The translations under genes and the position numbers were made by a program. This document shows, piece by piece, positions 28,471-37,221 of a stretch of 64,000 bases of DNA (within the stretch, counting starts at the first letter, position 1; the number at the start of each line of letters is the position of its first letter). The stretch spans positions 55,924 through 119,923 of the forward strand of contig JAKLKC010000014.1 of NCBI GenBank assembly GCA_023150875.1, given 5' to 3'. The notes under the pieces were generated by a model, which was not told the DNA's origin, did not search any database, and saw only the letters and a program-made list of their open reading frames with translations. Origin of the DNA: Myxococcota bacterium. GTDB lineage: Bacteria; Myxococcota_A; UBA796; UBA9615; JAKLKC01.

Positions 28471-30860
28471 CTCGCTGCGCTCTCCTTGGCCCCGGCGCCG
28501 GTGGCGGCACGGAGCGCGTGGGACTCGACCAGGACGTCGACGAGCTGGGGGGCGAGGCGGGAGGCCTCGTCGATGGAAGCCCGAGCCTCCCCGTCGGCCC
28601 CCTTGCGCCGGGAGATCTGGGCGAGGCGGAGGTGCGCCCAGGGGCTCGCCCGGTCCCGGGCGAGGGTGCGGCGCAATGCCTCTTCGGCCCCCCGGTCGTC
28701 CCCCGCCGCCAGCCTCGTCTCCGCGGCATACAGCGCCGCAGCCCCGGCGTCCCGGCCCTCGGCCATCGCCCGGGACAGGGCCGCCTCGGCGCCCGCCAGG
28801 TCTCGGGACTCCAGGGCGGCCAGACCCATCACGACCCGGGCGGCGGTGTGCGCCGGGTCGTCCGCCAGGGCCTGCCCGGCGGCCCGCCGCGCACCGGCGC
28901 CGTCCCCCACCAGCAGGTGGGCCACCGCCAGCGCCGCCAGGACGTCGGGGTCGAAGTGGCCGGGCGTGTGGAGGGACTCCAGCGCCGCGGGGACCCAGGT
29001 GAGGTCGGGCGCCTCCAGGTGGAGGGTCCCCGGCGCCGCCTTCCGGCGCCACAACCAGGGGTCCTTCCGGAGCGCTCCGAGGGCGGCCGCGACCGCCTCG
29101 CCCCGCTGTCCCGCCCGGGCGTACGTCCCCGCGAGCGCGAGGTGCGCAGGCACGAGGAAGGGGTCCTTCTCCAGGGCCCGGGAGTACCCCCGCACGGCCT
29201 CCCGCACGTCGTCGGAGCGCCGGGCCGCCTCCCCCCTCGCGAAGAAGACCCGCGCCTGGTCCCGGGGACCCAGCCCGTCCGCGGCGAGCTCCAGCCGGAC
29301 GAAGCGAGCGGCGGCCTCGGCGGGCCTCCCCGCCCGGAGGTGGGCCGCACCCGCGGCGAACAGGGCCACGGGATCGTCCCCCCCGAGCGCCAGGGCCTCG
29401 TCGGCCGTGGCCACCGCCTCGTCCGGGCGACCGGCGGCCGCGAGGGCGGCGGCGCGGTGGGCCAGGGCCTCCCGGCGGTCGGCGGGGGTCGGCCCGATGG
29501 CCGAGGCGAGGGCCCTCGCGTACAGCGCCGCGGCGTCTGCCGGCCGGCCGAGGGCGCGATACTCCAGCCCGGCGGCGGCGAGGGCGGCGCGGATCCCTTC
29601 CGGCTCCAGCGCGGCGGCGGACCGGTACTCGGCCGCGGCCTGGGCGAGGGCCCCCCGGGCCTCCAGGGCCCGGCCCAGGCCGAACCGTGCCCGGGCAGAT
29701 CGGTCCTGGACCTCGAGGACGTCCCGGAGCTCCCGCTCCGCACGGAGCGGGTCCCCCGAGGCGAGGGCCGCCAGTCCGAGTTGGATCCGGGCCTCGTGCA
29801 GGGAAGGATCGATGGACAGGGCCCTCTCCAGCGACTCCTCCGTCTCGGCGTCCAGCCGCCCGCTCCGGCGGAGGAGCGCGGTCCCCAGCAGCAGGGCCAG
29901 CTCCGCGTCGTCGGGGGCGAGGGACGCGGCGCGGCGGGCGACGTCCAGCCCCTCGTCGAGCAGCCCGGAGACCATGAGGAACCATGCCCTGGCCCTGAGG
30001 CACTCCACGGCGTGGTCCCCGGCCTCCATCGCCTCCTCCACGAGGTAGAAGGACTCGCGCTGCGCGGCGGAGGCCTCGGCATCGCCGGGCAGCAGGTCCA
30101 TCAACCGGTTCCTCGCCTCGGCGAGGCCGGTCAAGGCCAGGGCGCTGTCGGGATCGTTGGCCACGGCCTGTTCGAACGACGCGATCGCCGCCCGCACTCC
30201 GGCGAGGCTGCCCTCCCGCAGGTGGGCCCTCCCCCGGAGCCACGGTTCCACCGCAGAGGCGGAGGGTGCCGGGTCGTGGGCCGCCACCACCGCGGCGACG
30301 ACCTCCGCGCCCCGGCCGGAGGCCGCGTCGGGCGCGCCGCCGCCGGACACCCGCGCGACGAGACGGGCCACCTCGTCGAGGGTGGACTCGGGCACCACGA
30401 AGGTGCCGGCCCGGATCGCCGCCCACGTCGCCAGGCTCGCGGCCGCGACGATGGCTGCGGCCCCCGCTCCCCGCGCGGACTGGACCAGGGCCAGCGGGAC
30501 GGGGCGTCGGCGGCGGAAGTCCAGGTCCCCCCCGCGGCCGGGGGCAGGCGGGGCCGGCGCCGCACCGGGGAAGTGGCCGGCGAACTCCTCGTGCCGGGCG
30601 AAGATCCGCCACGCTCCCCCACTCCGGGAGACCTCCTCGTCGGGGAGGATCTTCCCGGTGCGGACCCAGTGGATCAGGACCTCCCGGGGGAAGGGCCCGA
30701 ACACTCTGCCGTCGGCCTTCCGGACCATCCACTCCCCGGGGGCGGTGGGGGGCACCGGGGAGGCGGGCGCGCCGCAGCGGGGGCAGGTGCCCCAGTCCGC
30801 CCCCTCGCCACCGGCGGGGACCTCCCAGGAGTGTCGGCAGGTCGGGCAGGTCGACGTCAT
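28467..30860 (-). CDS. Zinc-ribbon / GYF-like / TM / TPR protein in a purine operon
   Basis: A 797-aa protein with four parts. (1) An N-terminal zinc-ribbon with C5-x2-C8 and C26-x2-C29. (2) A GYF-like (DUF4339-type) domain at ~45-100 (W-M-V-R-K-A-D-G-R-V-F-G-P-F). (3) A TM helix near ~135-155. (4) A long TPR region, with A-L-A-x-x-G and A-x-x-x-x-x-A-L-x-x-D-P units repeating from ~residue 200 to the end. The N-terminal parts should be cytoplasmic and the TPR part probably periplasmic, though the topology is inferred. Its ATGA overlap with purD and 77-bp gap after purH place it inside the purine operon, but no known purine function is visible. It is probably a scaffold. Confidence 0.8.
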   Translation of the reverse strand: MTSTCPTCRHSWEVPAGGEGADWGTCPRCGAPASPVPPTAPGEWMVRKADGRVFGPFPREVLIHWVRTGKILPDEEVSRSGGAWRIFARHEEFAGHFPGAAPAPPAPGRGGDLDFRRRRPVPLALVQSARGAGAAAIVAAASLATWAAIRAGTFVVPESTLDEVARLVARVSGGGAPDAASGRGAEVVAAVVAAHDPAPSASAVEPWLRGRAHLREGSLAGVRAAIASFEQAVANDPDSALALTGLAEARNRLMDLLPGDAEASAAQRESFYLVEEAMEAGDHAVECLRARAWFLMVSGLLDEGLDVARRAASLAPDDAELALLLGTALLRRSGRLDAETEESLERALSIDPSLHEARIQLGLAALASGDPLRAERELRDVLEVQDRSARARFGLGRALEARGALAQAAAEYRSAAALEPEGIRAALAAAGLEYRALGRPADAAALYARALASAIGPTPADRREALAHRAAALAAAGRPDEAVATADEALALGGDDPVALFAAGAAHLRAGRPAEAAARFVRLELAADGLGPRDQARVFFARGEAARRSDDVREAVRGYSRALEKDPFLVPAHLALAGTYARAGQRGEAVAAALGALRKDPWLWRRKAAPGTLHLEAPDLTWVPAALESLHTPGHFDPDVLAALAVAHLLVGDGAGARRAAGQALADDPAHTAARVVMGLAALESRDLAGAEAALSRAMAEGRDAGAAALYAAETRLAAGDDRGAEEALRRTLARDRASPWAHLRLAQISRRKGADGEARASIDEASRLAPQLVDVLVESHALRAATGAGAKESAAR

Positions 30861-30937
30861 GGTGAAGTGAGGGTTTCCGGGGCGGCGGGACGCGCCTCGG
30901 GCATTCTACCCGCGGACGCCCGGGGGCAGGCCCCCCG

Positions 30938-32476
30938 TCAATGCCGGAAGTGCCGGACCCCCGTGAACACCATCGCCACCCCCCTCTCGTCGGCGGCGGC
31001 GACGACCTCGTCGTCCCTCACCGATCCCCCGGGCTGGATCACGGCGGTCACCCCCGCCTCCACCGCCGCCAGGAGGCCGTCGGCGAAGGGGAAGAAGGCG
31101 TCGCTGGCCATCACGGCGCCGGGGGCCCGCGGGCCGGCCTTCCGCATCGCGATGGCGACGCTGTCCACGCGGCTCATCTGCCCGGCCCCGACCCCCACCA
31201 CCTCCTGGCCCGACGCCAGGACGATGGCGTTGCTCCTCACGTGCTTGCACACCGTCCGGGCGAAGGCGAGGGCCTCGGCCTCCGCGGCCGTCGGCGCCCT
31301 GCGGGTGACGACCCTCGCCTGCTCGGGGGTGCCCTCGTCCCAGTCGCTGGCCAGGAACGCCCCCCGCAGTCGCTTCCAGTCCGGCCCCCCCGACGAGGGC
31401 TCGTTCAGCTCCCGCAGGCGGACCAGGCGCAGGTTCTTCTTCCGAGTCAGGCGCTCCAAGGCCTCGGGCGTGAAGTCGGGGGCGAGCACCACCTCGTAGA
31501 AGCGCTCCGCGACCCTGCCGGCGACGTCCTCGTCCACGGCGCGGTTGAAGGCGAGGATCCCCCCGAAGGCCGACACGGGATCGCCCGCGAGGGCGGCCTC
31601 GTAGGCGCGGACCAGGCCCCCTTCGGCGATGGCGGCGCCGCAAGGGTTGGCGTGCTTGACGACGACCGCCGCGGGTCCCCCCAGTTCCCGGACCAGCGCG
31701 ACCGCGGCCTCGGCGTCGGCGTAGTTGTTGAAGCTCATCTCCTTGCCGGACAGGACCTCCGCCCGGGCCAGGGTCGGGCCCTTCCAGCCGGGCTCGGCGT
31801 AGAGGGCGGCCCGCTGGTGGGGGTTCTCGCCGTAGCGGAGGTCGGAGACCTTCACCAGGGGGAGCGCCACCCGCTCGGGGAACGGCTCGGCGCGGGCGAA
31901 CCACCGGGCGATGGCCGCGTCGTAGGCGGCGGTGTGGGCGAACGCCCGGGCGGCGAGGCGCTCCCGGAGCGGCGCGTCCAGGGCGCCGCCGTTCGCTTCC
32001 ATCTGCTCCCGCACCCGCCCGTAGTCTCCGGGGTCGACCACCACCGCGATGGAGGGGTGGTTCTTGGCCGCGGCCCGGATCATCGTCGGACCGCCGATGT
32101 CGATGTTCTCCAGGGCCCGCGCCACGTCGCACCGGGGATCGGCGACCGCCTCCTCGAAGGGGTAGAGGTTGCAGACCACCAGGTCCACCGCGGGGATCCC
32201 GTGGGCATCCAGGGTCTGGAGGTGGACGGCGGAGTCCTTTCGCGCCAGCACGCCCCCCAGCAGCCGCGGGTTCAGCGTCTTCACGCGGCCGTCCAGGATC
32301 TCCGGGAAGCCCGTCACCTTGGACACCGGGACCACGGGCACGCCCGCCTCCACGAGGGCCTTCTCGGTGCCGCCGGTGCTGAGGATCTCGACTCCCCGCG
32401 CGGCGAGGAAGCGGGCGAGATCGACGATCCCGTCCTTTCGATACACGGAGAGGACGGCGCGGCGGATGGGGAGCAC
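30938..32476 (-). CDS. purH: Bifunctional AICAR transformylase / IMP cyclohydrolase
   Basis: This enzyme catalyses the last two steps to IMP. The N-terminal MGS-like cyclohydrolase domain begins RRAVLSVYRKDG and contains S-T-G-G-T and VKTLNPRLLGG; the C-terminal transformylase domain contains the KHANPCG motif and the SDAFFPFADG segment. The length is 512 aa from a GTG at 32476. It is the first gene of the purH-TPR-purD unit; a plausible promoter lies upstream. Confidence 0.97.
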   Translation of the reverse strand: MLPIRRAVLSVYRKDGIVDLARFLAARGVEILSTGGTEKALVEAGVPVVPVSKVTGFPEILDGRVKTLNPRLLGGVLARKDSAVHLQTLDAHGIPAVDLVVCNLYPFEEAVADPRCDVARALENIDIGGPTMIRAAAKNHPSIAVVVDPGDYGRVREQMEANGGALDAPLRERLAARAFAHTAAYDAAIARWFARAEPFPERVALPLVKVSDLRYGENPHQRAALYAEPGWKGPTLARAEVLSGKEMSFNNYADAEAAVALVRELGGPAAVVVKHANPCGAAIAEGGLVRAYEAALAGDPVSAFGGILAFNRAVDEDVAGRVAERFYEVVLAPDFTPEALERLTRKKNLRLVRLRELNEPSSGGPDWKRLRGAFLASDWDEGTPEQARVVTRRAPTAAEAEALAFARTVCKHVRSNAIVLASGQEVVGVGAGQMSRVDSVAIAMRKAGPRAPGAVMASDAFFPFADGLLAAVEAGVTAVIQPGGSVRDDEVVAAADERGVAMVFTGVRHFRH

Positions 32477-32547
32477 GGGTTCTCCAGGGCCTGGGGCATG
32501 CCGGCGACCGGTGGGGACGCCGCCCGGCCTCCACTGGGGGGCCGGCG

Positions 32548-32576
32548 ATGTTAGGGCGCTCCGCCCGGCGCGGCAA
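32548..32576 (-). promoter_or_regulatory. Candidate promoter for purH
   Basis: TTGCCG (32576-32571) and TAACAT (32553-32548) are 17 bp apart on the minus strand, predicting a ~65-nt leader for purH. The -10 is good and the -35 partial. Confidence 0.45.
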
Positions 32577-32617
32577 GGGAGGTGAGGGCGTGACTGCCGC
32601 GGGCGGGCGCCGTGCCG

Positions 32618-33154
32618 TCACGGCTCGGGCGCGGGCCGGAGGATGCCGTAGTGGACCGGCTCGAGGCGTCCCGCCCCGACGAGGTGTCCCGTCACCCAGA
32701 CCTTCGCGCCGGTGAGGCGGCGGAGGTCCCGGGCGACCGGTCCCTGGAGGACCAGTTCGGCCCCGGTCGCGGGGTCCCGCACCAGCACCCGGTCCACGGT
32801 GGCGACGACCTCGCCGACGTAGGGGGGCAGCGCGTCCCCAGGGTCCAGGAGCACGTAGCCAGGCACGCGGATGGCTCCGCCCCGGGGCGTCGGGGCGACC
32901 CGGACCCGCGCCCCCGGAAGCCGGGCCAGCTCTGACAGGACCTCCGGGGGAGCCTGCACCGCCAGGAGCTGCCCCTCCAGGGTCCGCAGGACCGGGGCGC
33001 CGGTGCGGGGGTCGACCTCCACGTCGGCGGTCGTGGGCCCCTCGACCCTCGGTCGGGTCGCGGCGCAACCGGCGGCAAGGCCGGCGGCCAGCAGCAGCGC
33101 GGCGAACGCCATCGGGCGGCGACACTGGGACGGGTGGGGACTGGGAAGGGTCAT
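32618..33154 (-). CDS. Lipoprotein of unknown function
   Basis: A 178-aa protein with a signal peptide and lipobox ending at C30 (LAAGC). After a linker it has a small beta-rich domain of two similar halves, in which V-R-V-A-P-T-P-R, a G-Y-V-L-L-D-P-G-D stretch and an A-K-V-W-V-T-G-H-L segment suggest an OB-like or SH3-like fold. No specific family is recognised. It is likely an envelope protein. The ATG at 33154 is used because it supplies Arg residues before the hydrophobic core; an ATG at 33112 is also possible. It is divergent from the next lipoprotein. Confidence 0.6.
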   Translation of the reverse strand: MTLPSPHPSQCRRPMAFAALLLAAGLAAGCAATRPRVEGPTTADVEVDPRTGAPVLRTLEGQLLAVQAPPEVLSELARLPGARVRVAPTPRGGAIRVPGYVLLDPGDALPPYVGEVVATVDRVLVRDPATGAELVLQGPVARDLRRLTGAKVWVTGHLVGAGRLEPVHYGILRPAPEP

Positions 33155-33315
33155 GGGCTCCCGGAGCGGGGACGGGTCCCTTGCCGCCACCTGGACCTCG
33201 CCTGGGATCGGGACGGCCTTGAAACCATGCTGGGCCCTATCCGTAGTCCACGGCGGGCCGGCGCGCAACTGCCCCTCTCCCACCGCCCCCGGTTTGCGCC
33301 GGGTCGCGTCTCCAT

Positions 33316-33343
33316 GGAACAATCGCGACGTCCGGACTGTTCC
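33316..33343. promoter_or_regulatory. Operator-like 28-bp imperfect palindrome upstream of the lipoprotein gene
   Basis: GGAACA (33316-33321) and TGTTCC (33338-33343) are outer arms, symmetric about a central GACGTC (33327-33332) with 5 bp on each side. Eleven of the 14 half-site positions are self-complementary. It ends 37 bp before the lipoprotein start at 33380 and may be a dimeric repressor or activator site. Confidence 0.45.
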
Positions 33344-33379
33344 GGGGACGGACGCTGCGACACTGAAAGGGACCCCTAC

Positions 33380-34720
33380 ATGTACACCAGGACTCGCGCC
33401 CTCCTCCTGACCCTCGCGGCCCTGTCGCTGCTGGGGGGCTGCACCGTGTACGTGCGGGCCCCGACGCCGCACGCGGCCGTGGTCCAGACGTGGTCCTACT
33501 GGGGCTGGCACCCGGAGCCCGGCGGCGGGTGGTGCCGGATCTCCGGCCGGCACAGCCACGGCTACCTGCTGGCCGAAGCCGAGTACCCGACTCTGGATGT
33601 GGACGGGGTGATCTACTTCACCGGCGACGCCGTCGCCTTCGACTGGGATGACGATCCTTATTGGTACTTCGGGCACCACCGGATCGCCCCCGGCGTGTGG
33701 TGTGTCGTGGACGGACCCCACGCCCACGCGTTCTCCCCCTTCGACGGCGGGTTCTTCAATTTCCACGCCGGGTTCTACGTGTGGAACGCGGACTGGGACC
33801 CCGTCTACTGGCGCGTGGTGAAGACGCACCGGGACCGCATCAACCGGATCGTCACGGTGCGGGTCGACCGCCGCCCGGATCACCCCCACCACGTGTACCG
33901 TGGGAGCGACCACCGCCGCGACGAGCACGGACGGGTCGTCGAGGCCGAGATCAGGCACCCGGCGCCGCCCCGCCGCAGCGGGGGGGGCGATGATCGGCGG
34001 GATGGCCGCGACGGTCGGGATGGCGGTCGCGACGGACGGGACCGCGGCGGCGACGTCCGGGATGGCAGCCGCGACGGTCGGGACGGCGACGGCGACGTCC
34101 GGGATGGCAGCCGCGACGGTCGGGACGGTGCCAGGAACGGCCAGGACGGTGGCAGGGGCGGACGCGGCGGTGGTAGGGGCGGCCGGGACGGTGGCGGGGA
34201 TGATCGCCCGCCGCCGGGACATCAGGGGCAGGGTGCGGGTCAGGGAGGCGCCGGCGCCCCGGGGGGCGGCGGGCCGGGACAGGCTGGACAGCAGGGCTCC
34301 CACGGGCAGAGTGGAGGGGACCACGGCGCGCATCCGGGCCCGCAGGCCGGCCAGGGGGGCGCGCACGGGGGCCAGCAGGGCGGACACCAGGGCGGCCCCG
34401 CCGCGTCCCCGGGACAGGACCCGAACCGGGGGAGGTCCGACGCCGATGGGGGTCGCAAGAGGGATCAGGACTCCGGCGGCGACCGCGCCGCCACGGGACG
34501 GGACGGCAAGTCCGGAGGGGCCAGCACCGGCCGTACGACCGGTTCGGGCGGCGGGAACACCGGATCGAGCAGCAAGAAGAAGGCGGATGACGACCGAAAG
34601 AAGTCGGATTCGAAGAAGAAGTCGGATTCGAAGAAGAAGTCGGACTCCAAGAAGAAGTCCAGCGACGACGACGACGACGACGACAAGAAGGGCAGGTCCG
34701 ACCGCAAGAGGAAGGACTGA
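33380..34720 (+). CDS. Lipoprotein with long low-complexity tail
   Basis: A 446-aa protein with a lipobox ending at C21 (LLGGC). A folded, Trp/Tyr/His-rich region (residues ~22-165) has repeated patterns such as W-x-x-Y-W-G-W and D-D-x-x-Y-W-Y-F. From ~residue 185 it becomes a long disordered tail: RDGRDG-type repeats, then Gly/Gln/His-rich stretches, then K-K-S-D-S repeats and a poly-Asp run ending KKGRSDRKRKD. The family is not recognised. The charged tail suggests an outer-membrane-tethered protein binding peptidoglycan or polyanions. The ATG at 33380 has GAAAGGGA upstream and the best lipoprotein signal; a longer frame to 33134 is disfavoured. Confidence 0.7.
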   Translation: MYTRTRALLLTLAALSLLGGCTVYVRAPTPHAAVVQTWSYWGWHPEPGGGWCRISGRHSHGYLLAEAEYPTLDVDGVIYFTGDAVAFDWDDDPYWYFGHHRIAPGVWCVVDGPHAHAFSPFDGGFFNFHAGFYVWNADWDPVYWRVVKTHRDRINRIVTVRVDRRPDHPHHVYRGSDHRRDEHGRVVEAEIRHPAPPRRSGGGDDRRDGRDGRDGGRDGRDRGGDVRDGSRDGRDGDGDVRDGSRDGRDGARNGQDGGRGGRGGGRGGRDGGGDDRPPPGHQGQGAGQGGAGAPGGGGPGQAGQQGSHGQSGGDHGAHPGPQAGQGGAHGGQQGGHQGGPAASPGQDPNRGRSDADGGRKRDQDSGGDRAATGRDGKSGGASTGRTTGSGGGNTGSSSKKKADDDRKKSDSKKKSDSKKKSDSKKKSSDDDDDDDKKGRSDRKRKD

Positions 34721-34730
34721 CCGGACCGCT

Positions 34731-37187
34731 TTGGACGCGCGCAGCGGAACGGCGGACGGGCGGGCGCGGGTGGCGGCATGGATCTGCGCGGTCCTCACCC
34801 TGCTCGCGGCCTGCGCCCCCTCGGCCACCGCGGGCCCAGAGACCCCAGCGGGCTCGTCCGGCCAGCCCAACTCGCCGCCACCCCTCCCCGACTGGCCCCC
34901 CGGGGCCCCGGCGACCCTCACCACCCTCCCCTCCCCGCCACCCCTCCAGTCCCGCCTCCCCCCGGAGATCGCCGACGCGGCGCGCCGATGTGACGGTGGG
35001 GACGCGGCGGCCATCGACTCCTTGTTGCGGGCCCGGCCCGGTGGGGACCTCACCGGCCCGCGTCTCGCACTCCTGAAGGGGATCTGTGCCCACGCCGCCG
35101 GTCGGCGTGCGGACGCCGTGACCGATCTCGCCTCCGCCCTGCCCGACGCGGGCCCCCTCCGCTCCGCGGTCGCTTGGACCCTGGGGGACGCCCTCCTGGA
35201 GGCGGGGAACCCCGAGGAGGCCGTCCGAGCCTTCGAAAAGGTGGGGCCGAGCGCGCCCTATGGAGCACTCGCCGCCGTCGGCCTGGCCGAGGCCCAGCTC
35301 CTCCTCGGTCGCCCGGACCGCGCGGTGGCGGCGCTGGAAGCGTGGAGGGCGGTGGCGGGGGAGCCCTCCGGCCCCCGGGAGATCCTGGCCCGAGCCAAGG
35401 CCCTGTCGGCCCGAGGGAGCCCCGGAGACTCGCGGTCTGCGTGGGAGGCGGCCCTGGACGTGTGGACCCGGTTCCCCATCCACGGGGAAGCGCGGGAGGC
35501 GGGAGATCTGCTCGACGCCCTCGCCGGGAAGGTCGATGGCCCGGGGCGCGACGACCTCGCGGTCCGGGTGGGACGGGCCGAGGCGTTCGGGGCGGCCCTG
35601 CGGAACGACGACGTCGTGGCGCTGCTCTCCTCTCGGGTGCAGGCCCTGAAGGCGGCGGGCGAGGTGGGGTGCCGGGGGCTCTACGCCCTCGGCCGGGCCC
35701 TGCAGAGGGAGCGGAAGTACGGCGAGGCCCTGCCCGTCTGGGAGTCCGCGGTGGGGACGTGCGGGGACGGGGACCTCGCCGTGCGGTCCACCTACCTCCT
35801 GGCCCAGGCCCGATGGCGGTCCGGGGACAAGGCCGGCGCCAGGCGCGCCTACCTGGACCTCGCCGCCCGGTTCCCGGACCACTCGTACGCCGACGACGCC
35901 GTGCTCTTCGCCGCGGCCGTCGCCGACGACTCGGGCGACCACGAGGGGGCCGAGGCGGAGTTGCTTCGACTCGTCGAGGGGTTCCCGGACGGCGACATGC
36001 GCGGCCCAGCCATGTGGGACCTCGCCTGGAACCGATACCGTCGCGGGGACGTGGCCGGCGCGGTCCCCATGCTCGACCGGATCGTCGCGGAGTACCCGTT
36101 GGAGCGCGACCGGGACCTGTCCCTGCGGGCGCGGTACTGGGCGGCCCGGGCCCGGGGCTGGCCCGAAGGGGTCGGATGGACCCTACCCGAGGGGACCTCG
36201 GTGGCCACCGCGGAGCGGGATGCCTCCCTCGGCGCCCTCGCGGCCATCGCCCGGGATGCGCCTCTTTCTTATTACGGGGCCATGGCTTACGCCCTGGTCC
36301 AGCGGCACCGCCCGGAGCTGGCCCGGGCGGTCGAGCTGGAACTCGATGCGGAGAGGCGCCGCCTGCGGGCCCTCGGGGCCCTTCCCGACGAGTGGCGGGT
36401 GGAGGCAGCCTTCGCCCAGGACCCCCGGCTCGAGGCCGCCGACGCGTGGGCCGGCCTCGGCCTCACGGAGCGCGCGGCCCGGGCGGTACGCCAGGCCGCC
36501 GACGACCGCGTGGCGGCGTCGGGCCTGGACGGCGCCTGGGGGGGGACGCTGATGTACGCCGCCGCCCGCCTGGAGGACCTGGGGGACTGGCATGGATCGC
36601 ACCACACCCTCAGGCTGTGGTTGAAGCGGCGCCACCCCGAGCGGGCCACCGGTTGGGGCGCCACGGCGCTGCGCCTCGCCTACCCCCGCGCCTACGCCGA
36701 GCCCCTCGCCGTCGCCACCGAGGGCGCGGCATTCCCCCCCCTCGTGTTCCAGGGGCTCGTCCGGGAGGAGAGCGCCTTTCAGCCCCGCGTGATATCCTGG
36801 GCGGGGGCGATCGGCCTGTCCCAGCTCATGTGGCCCACGGCGCAGGCCACGGCGAAGCGCCTGGGCCTCCCCCTGGCCTCCCGGGAGGCGCTGAAGCGGC
36901 CAGAGGTCAACCTGAAGGTGGGCGCCGCCTACTTTCAATCCCTCCACGACGAGCTCGGGGGGCTGGTGCCCCTGTGCGTAGCCGGGTACAACGCCGGGGG
37001 AGGCGCGGTGCGGCGATGGATGCGAGAGCGTCCGGGCTGGGCCATGGACGCCTTCGTCGAAGAGATCCCCTACGACCAGACCCGGGAATACGTCGAGCGG
37101 GTGCTCGGTTCGTGGCAGACCTACAGCTACCTCTACGGCCCGGACGGCCCGTTCGTCCCGCTGCCGCTCTCGACCGCGCCGCTGTGA
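34731..37187 (+). CDS. Soluble lytic murein transglycosylase with lipobox (Slt-like)
   Basis: This enzyme cleaves the MurNAc-GlcNAc bond of peptidoglycan. The C-terminal SLT domain carries the R-E-E-S motif with catalytic E680 (VREESAFQP), then G-L-S-Q-L-M and AGYNAGGGAV. The N-terminal ~650 residues are helical Ala-rich repeats (Slt70-like TPR-type superhelix). From a TTG at 34731 the protein is 818 aa and has a lipobox ending at C28 (LLAAC), so it is likely lipid-anchored; a GTG at 34770 is the main alternative. The same frame reads upstream to 33900, but that is a shadow of the preceding lipoprotein. It probably shares a transcript with the next gene (34-bp gap). Confidence 0.9.
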   Translation: MDARSGTADGRARVAAWICAVLTLLAACAPSATAGPETPAGSSGQPNSPPPLPDWPPGAPATLTTLPSPPPLQSRLPPEIADAARRCDGGDAAAIDSLLRARPGGDLTGPRLALLKGICAHAAGRRADAVTDLASALPDAGPLRSAVAWTLGDALLEAGNPEEAVRAFEKVGPSAPYGALAAVGLAEAQLLLGRPDRAVAALEAWRAVAGEPSGPREILARAKALSARGSPGDSRSAWEAALDVWTRFPIHGEAREAGDLLDALAGKVDGPGRDDLAVRVGRAEAFGAALRNDDVVALLSSRVQALKAAGEVGCRGLYALGRALQRERKYGEALPVWESAVGTCGDGDLAVRSTYLLAQARWRSGDKAGARRAYLDLAARFPDHSYADDAVLFAAAVADDSGDHEGAEAELLRLVEGFPDGDMRGPAMWDLAWNRYRRGDVAGAVPMLDRIVAEYPLERDRDLSLRARYWAARARGWPEGVGWTLPEGTSVATAERDASLGALAAIARDAPLSYYGAMAYALVQRHRPELARAVELELDAERRRLRALGALPDEWRVEAAFAQDPRLEAADAWAGLGLTERAARAVRQAADDRVAASGLDGAWGGTLMYAAARLEDLGDWHGSHHTLRLWLKRRHPERATGWGATALRLAYPRAYAEPLAVATEGAAFPPLVFQGLVREESAFQPRVISWAGAIGLSQLMWPTAQATAKRLGLPLASREALKRPEVNLKVGAAYFQSLHDELGGLVPLCVAGYNAGGGAVRRWMRERPGWAMDAFVEEIPYDQTREYVERVLGSWQTYSYLYGPDGPFVPLPLSTAPL

Positions 37188-37221
37188 CCGCGGCCCGGAC
37201 CTGCGGTGATCGTCCTACAGC

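Noticed and set aside
30922..30935. Terminator between purH and the TPR gene
   Set aside because: The 5-bp G/C stem has no T-run, and the TPR gene lies 77 bp downstream in the same direction, so a strong stop is unlikely.
33900..34730. Upstream part of the open frame that continues into the transglycosylase
   Set aside because: This segment is another frame of the preceding lipoprotein's repeat tail, not part of the transglycosylase. The lipobox and real protein begin after 34731.
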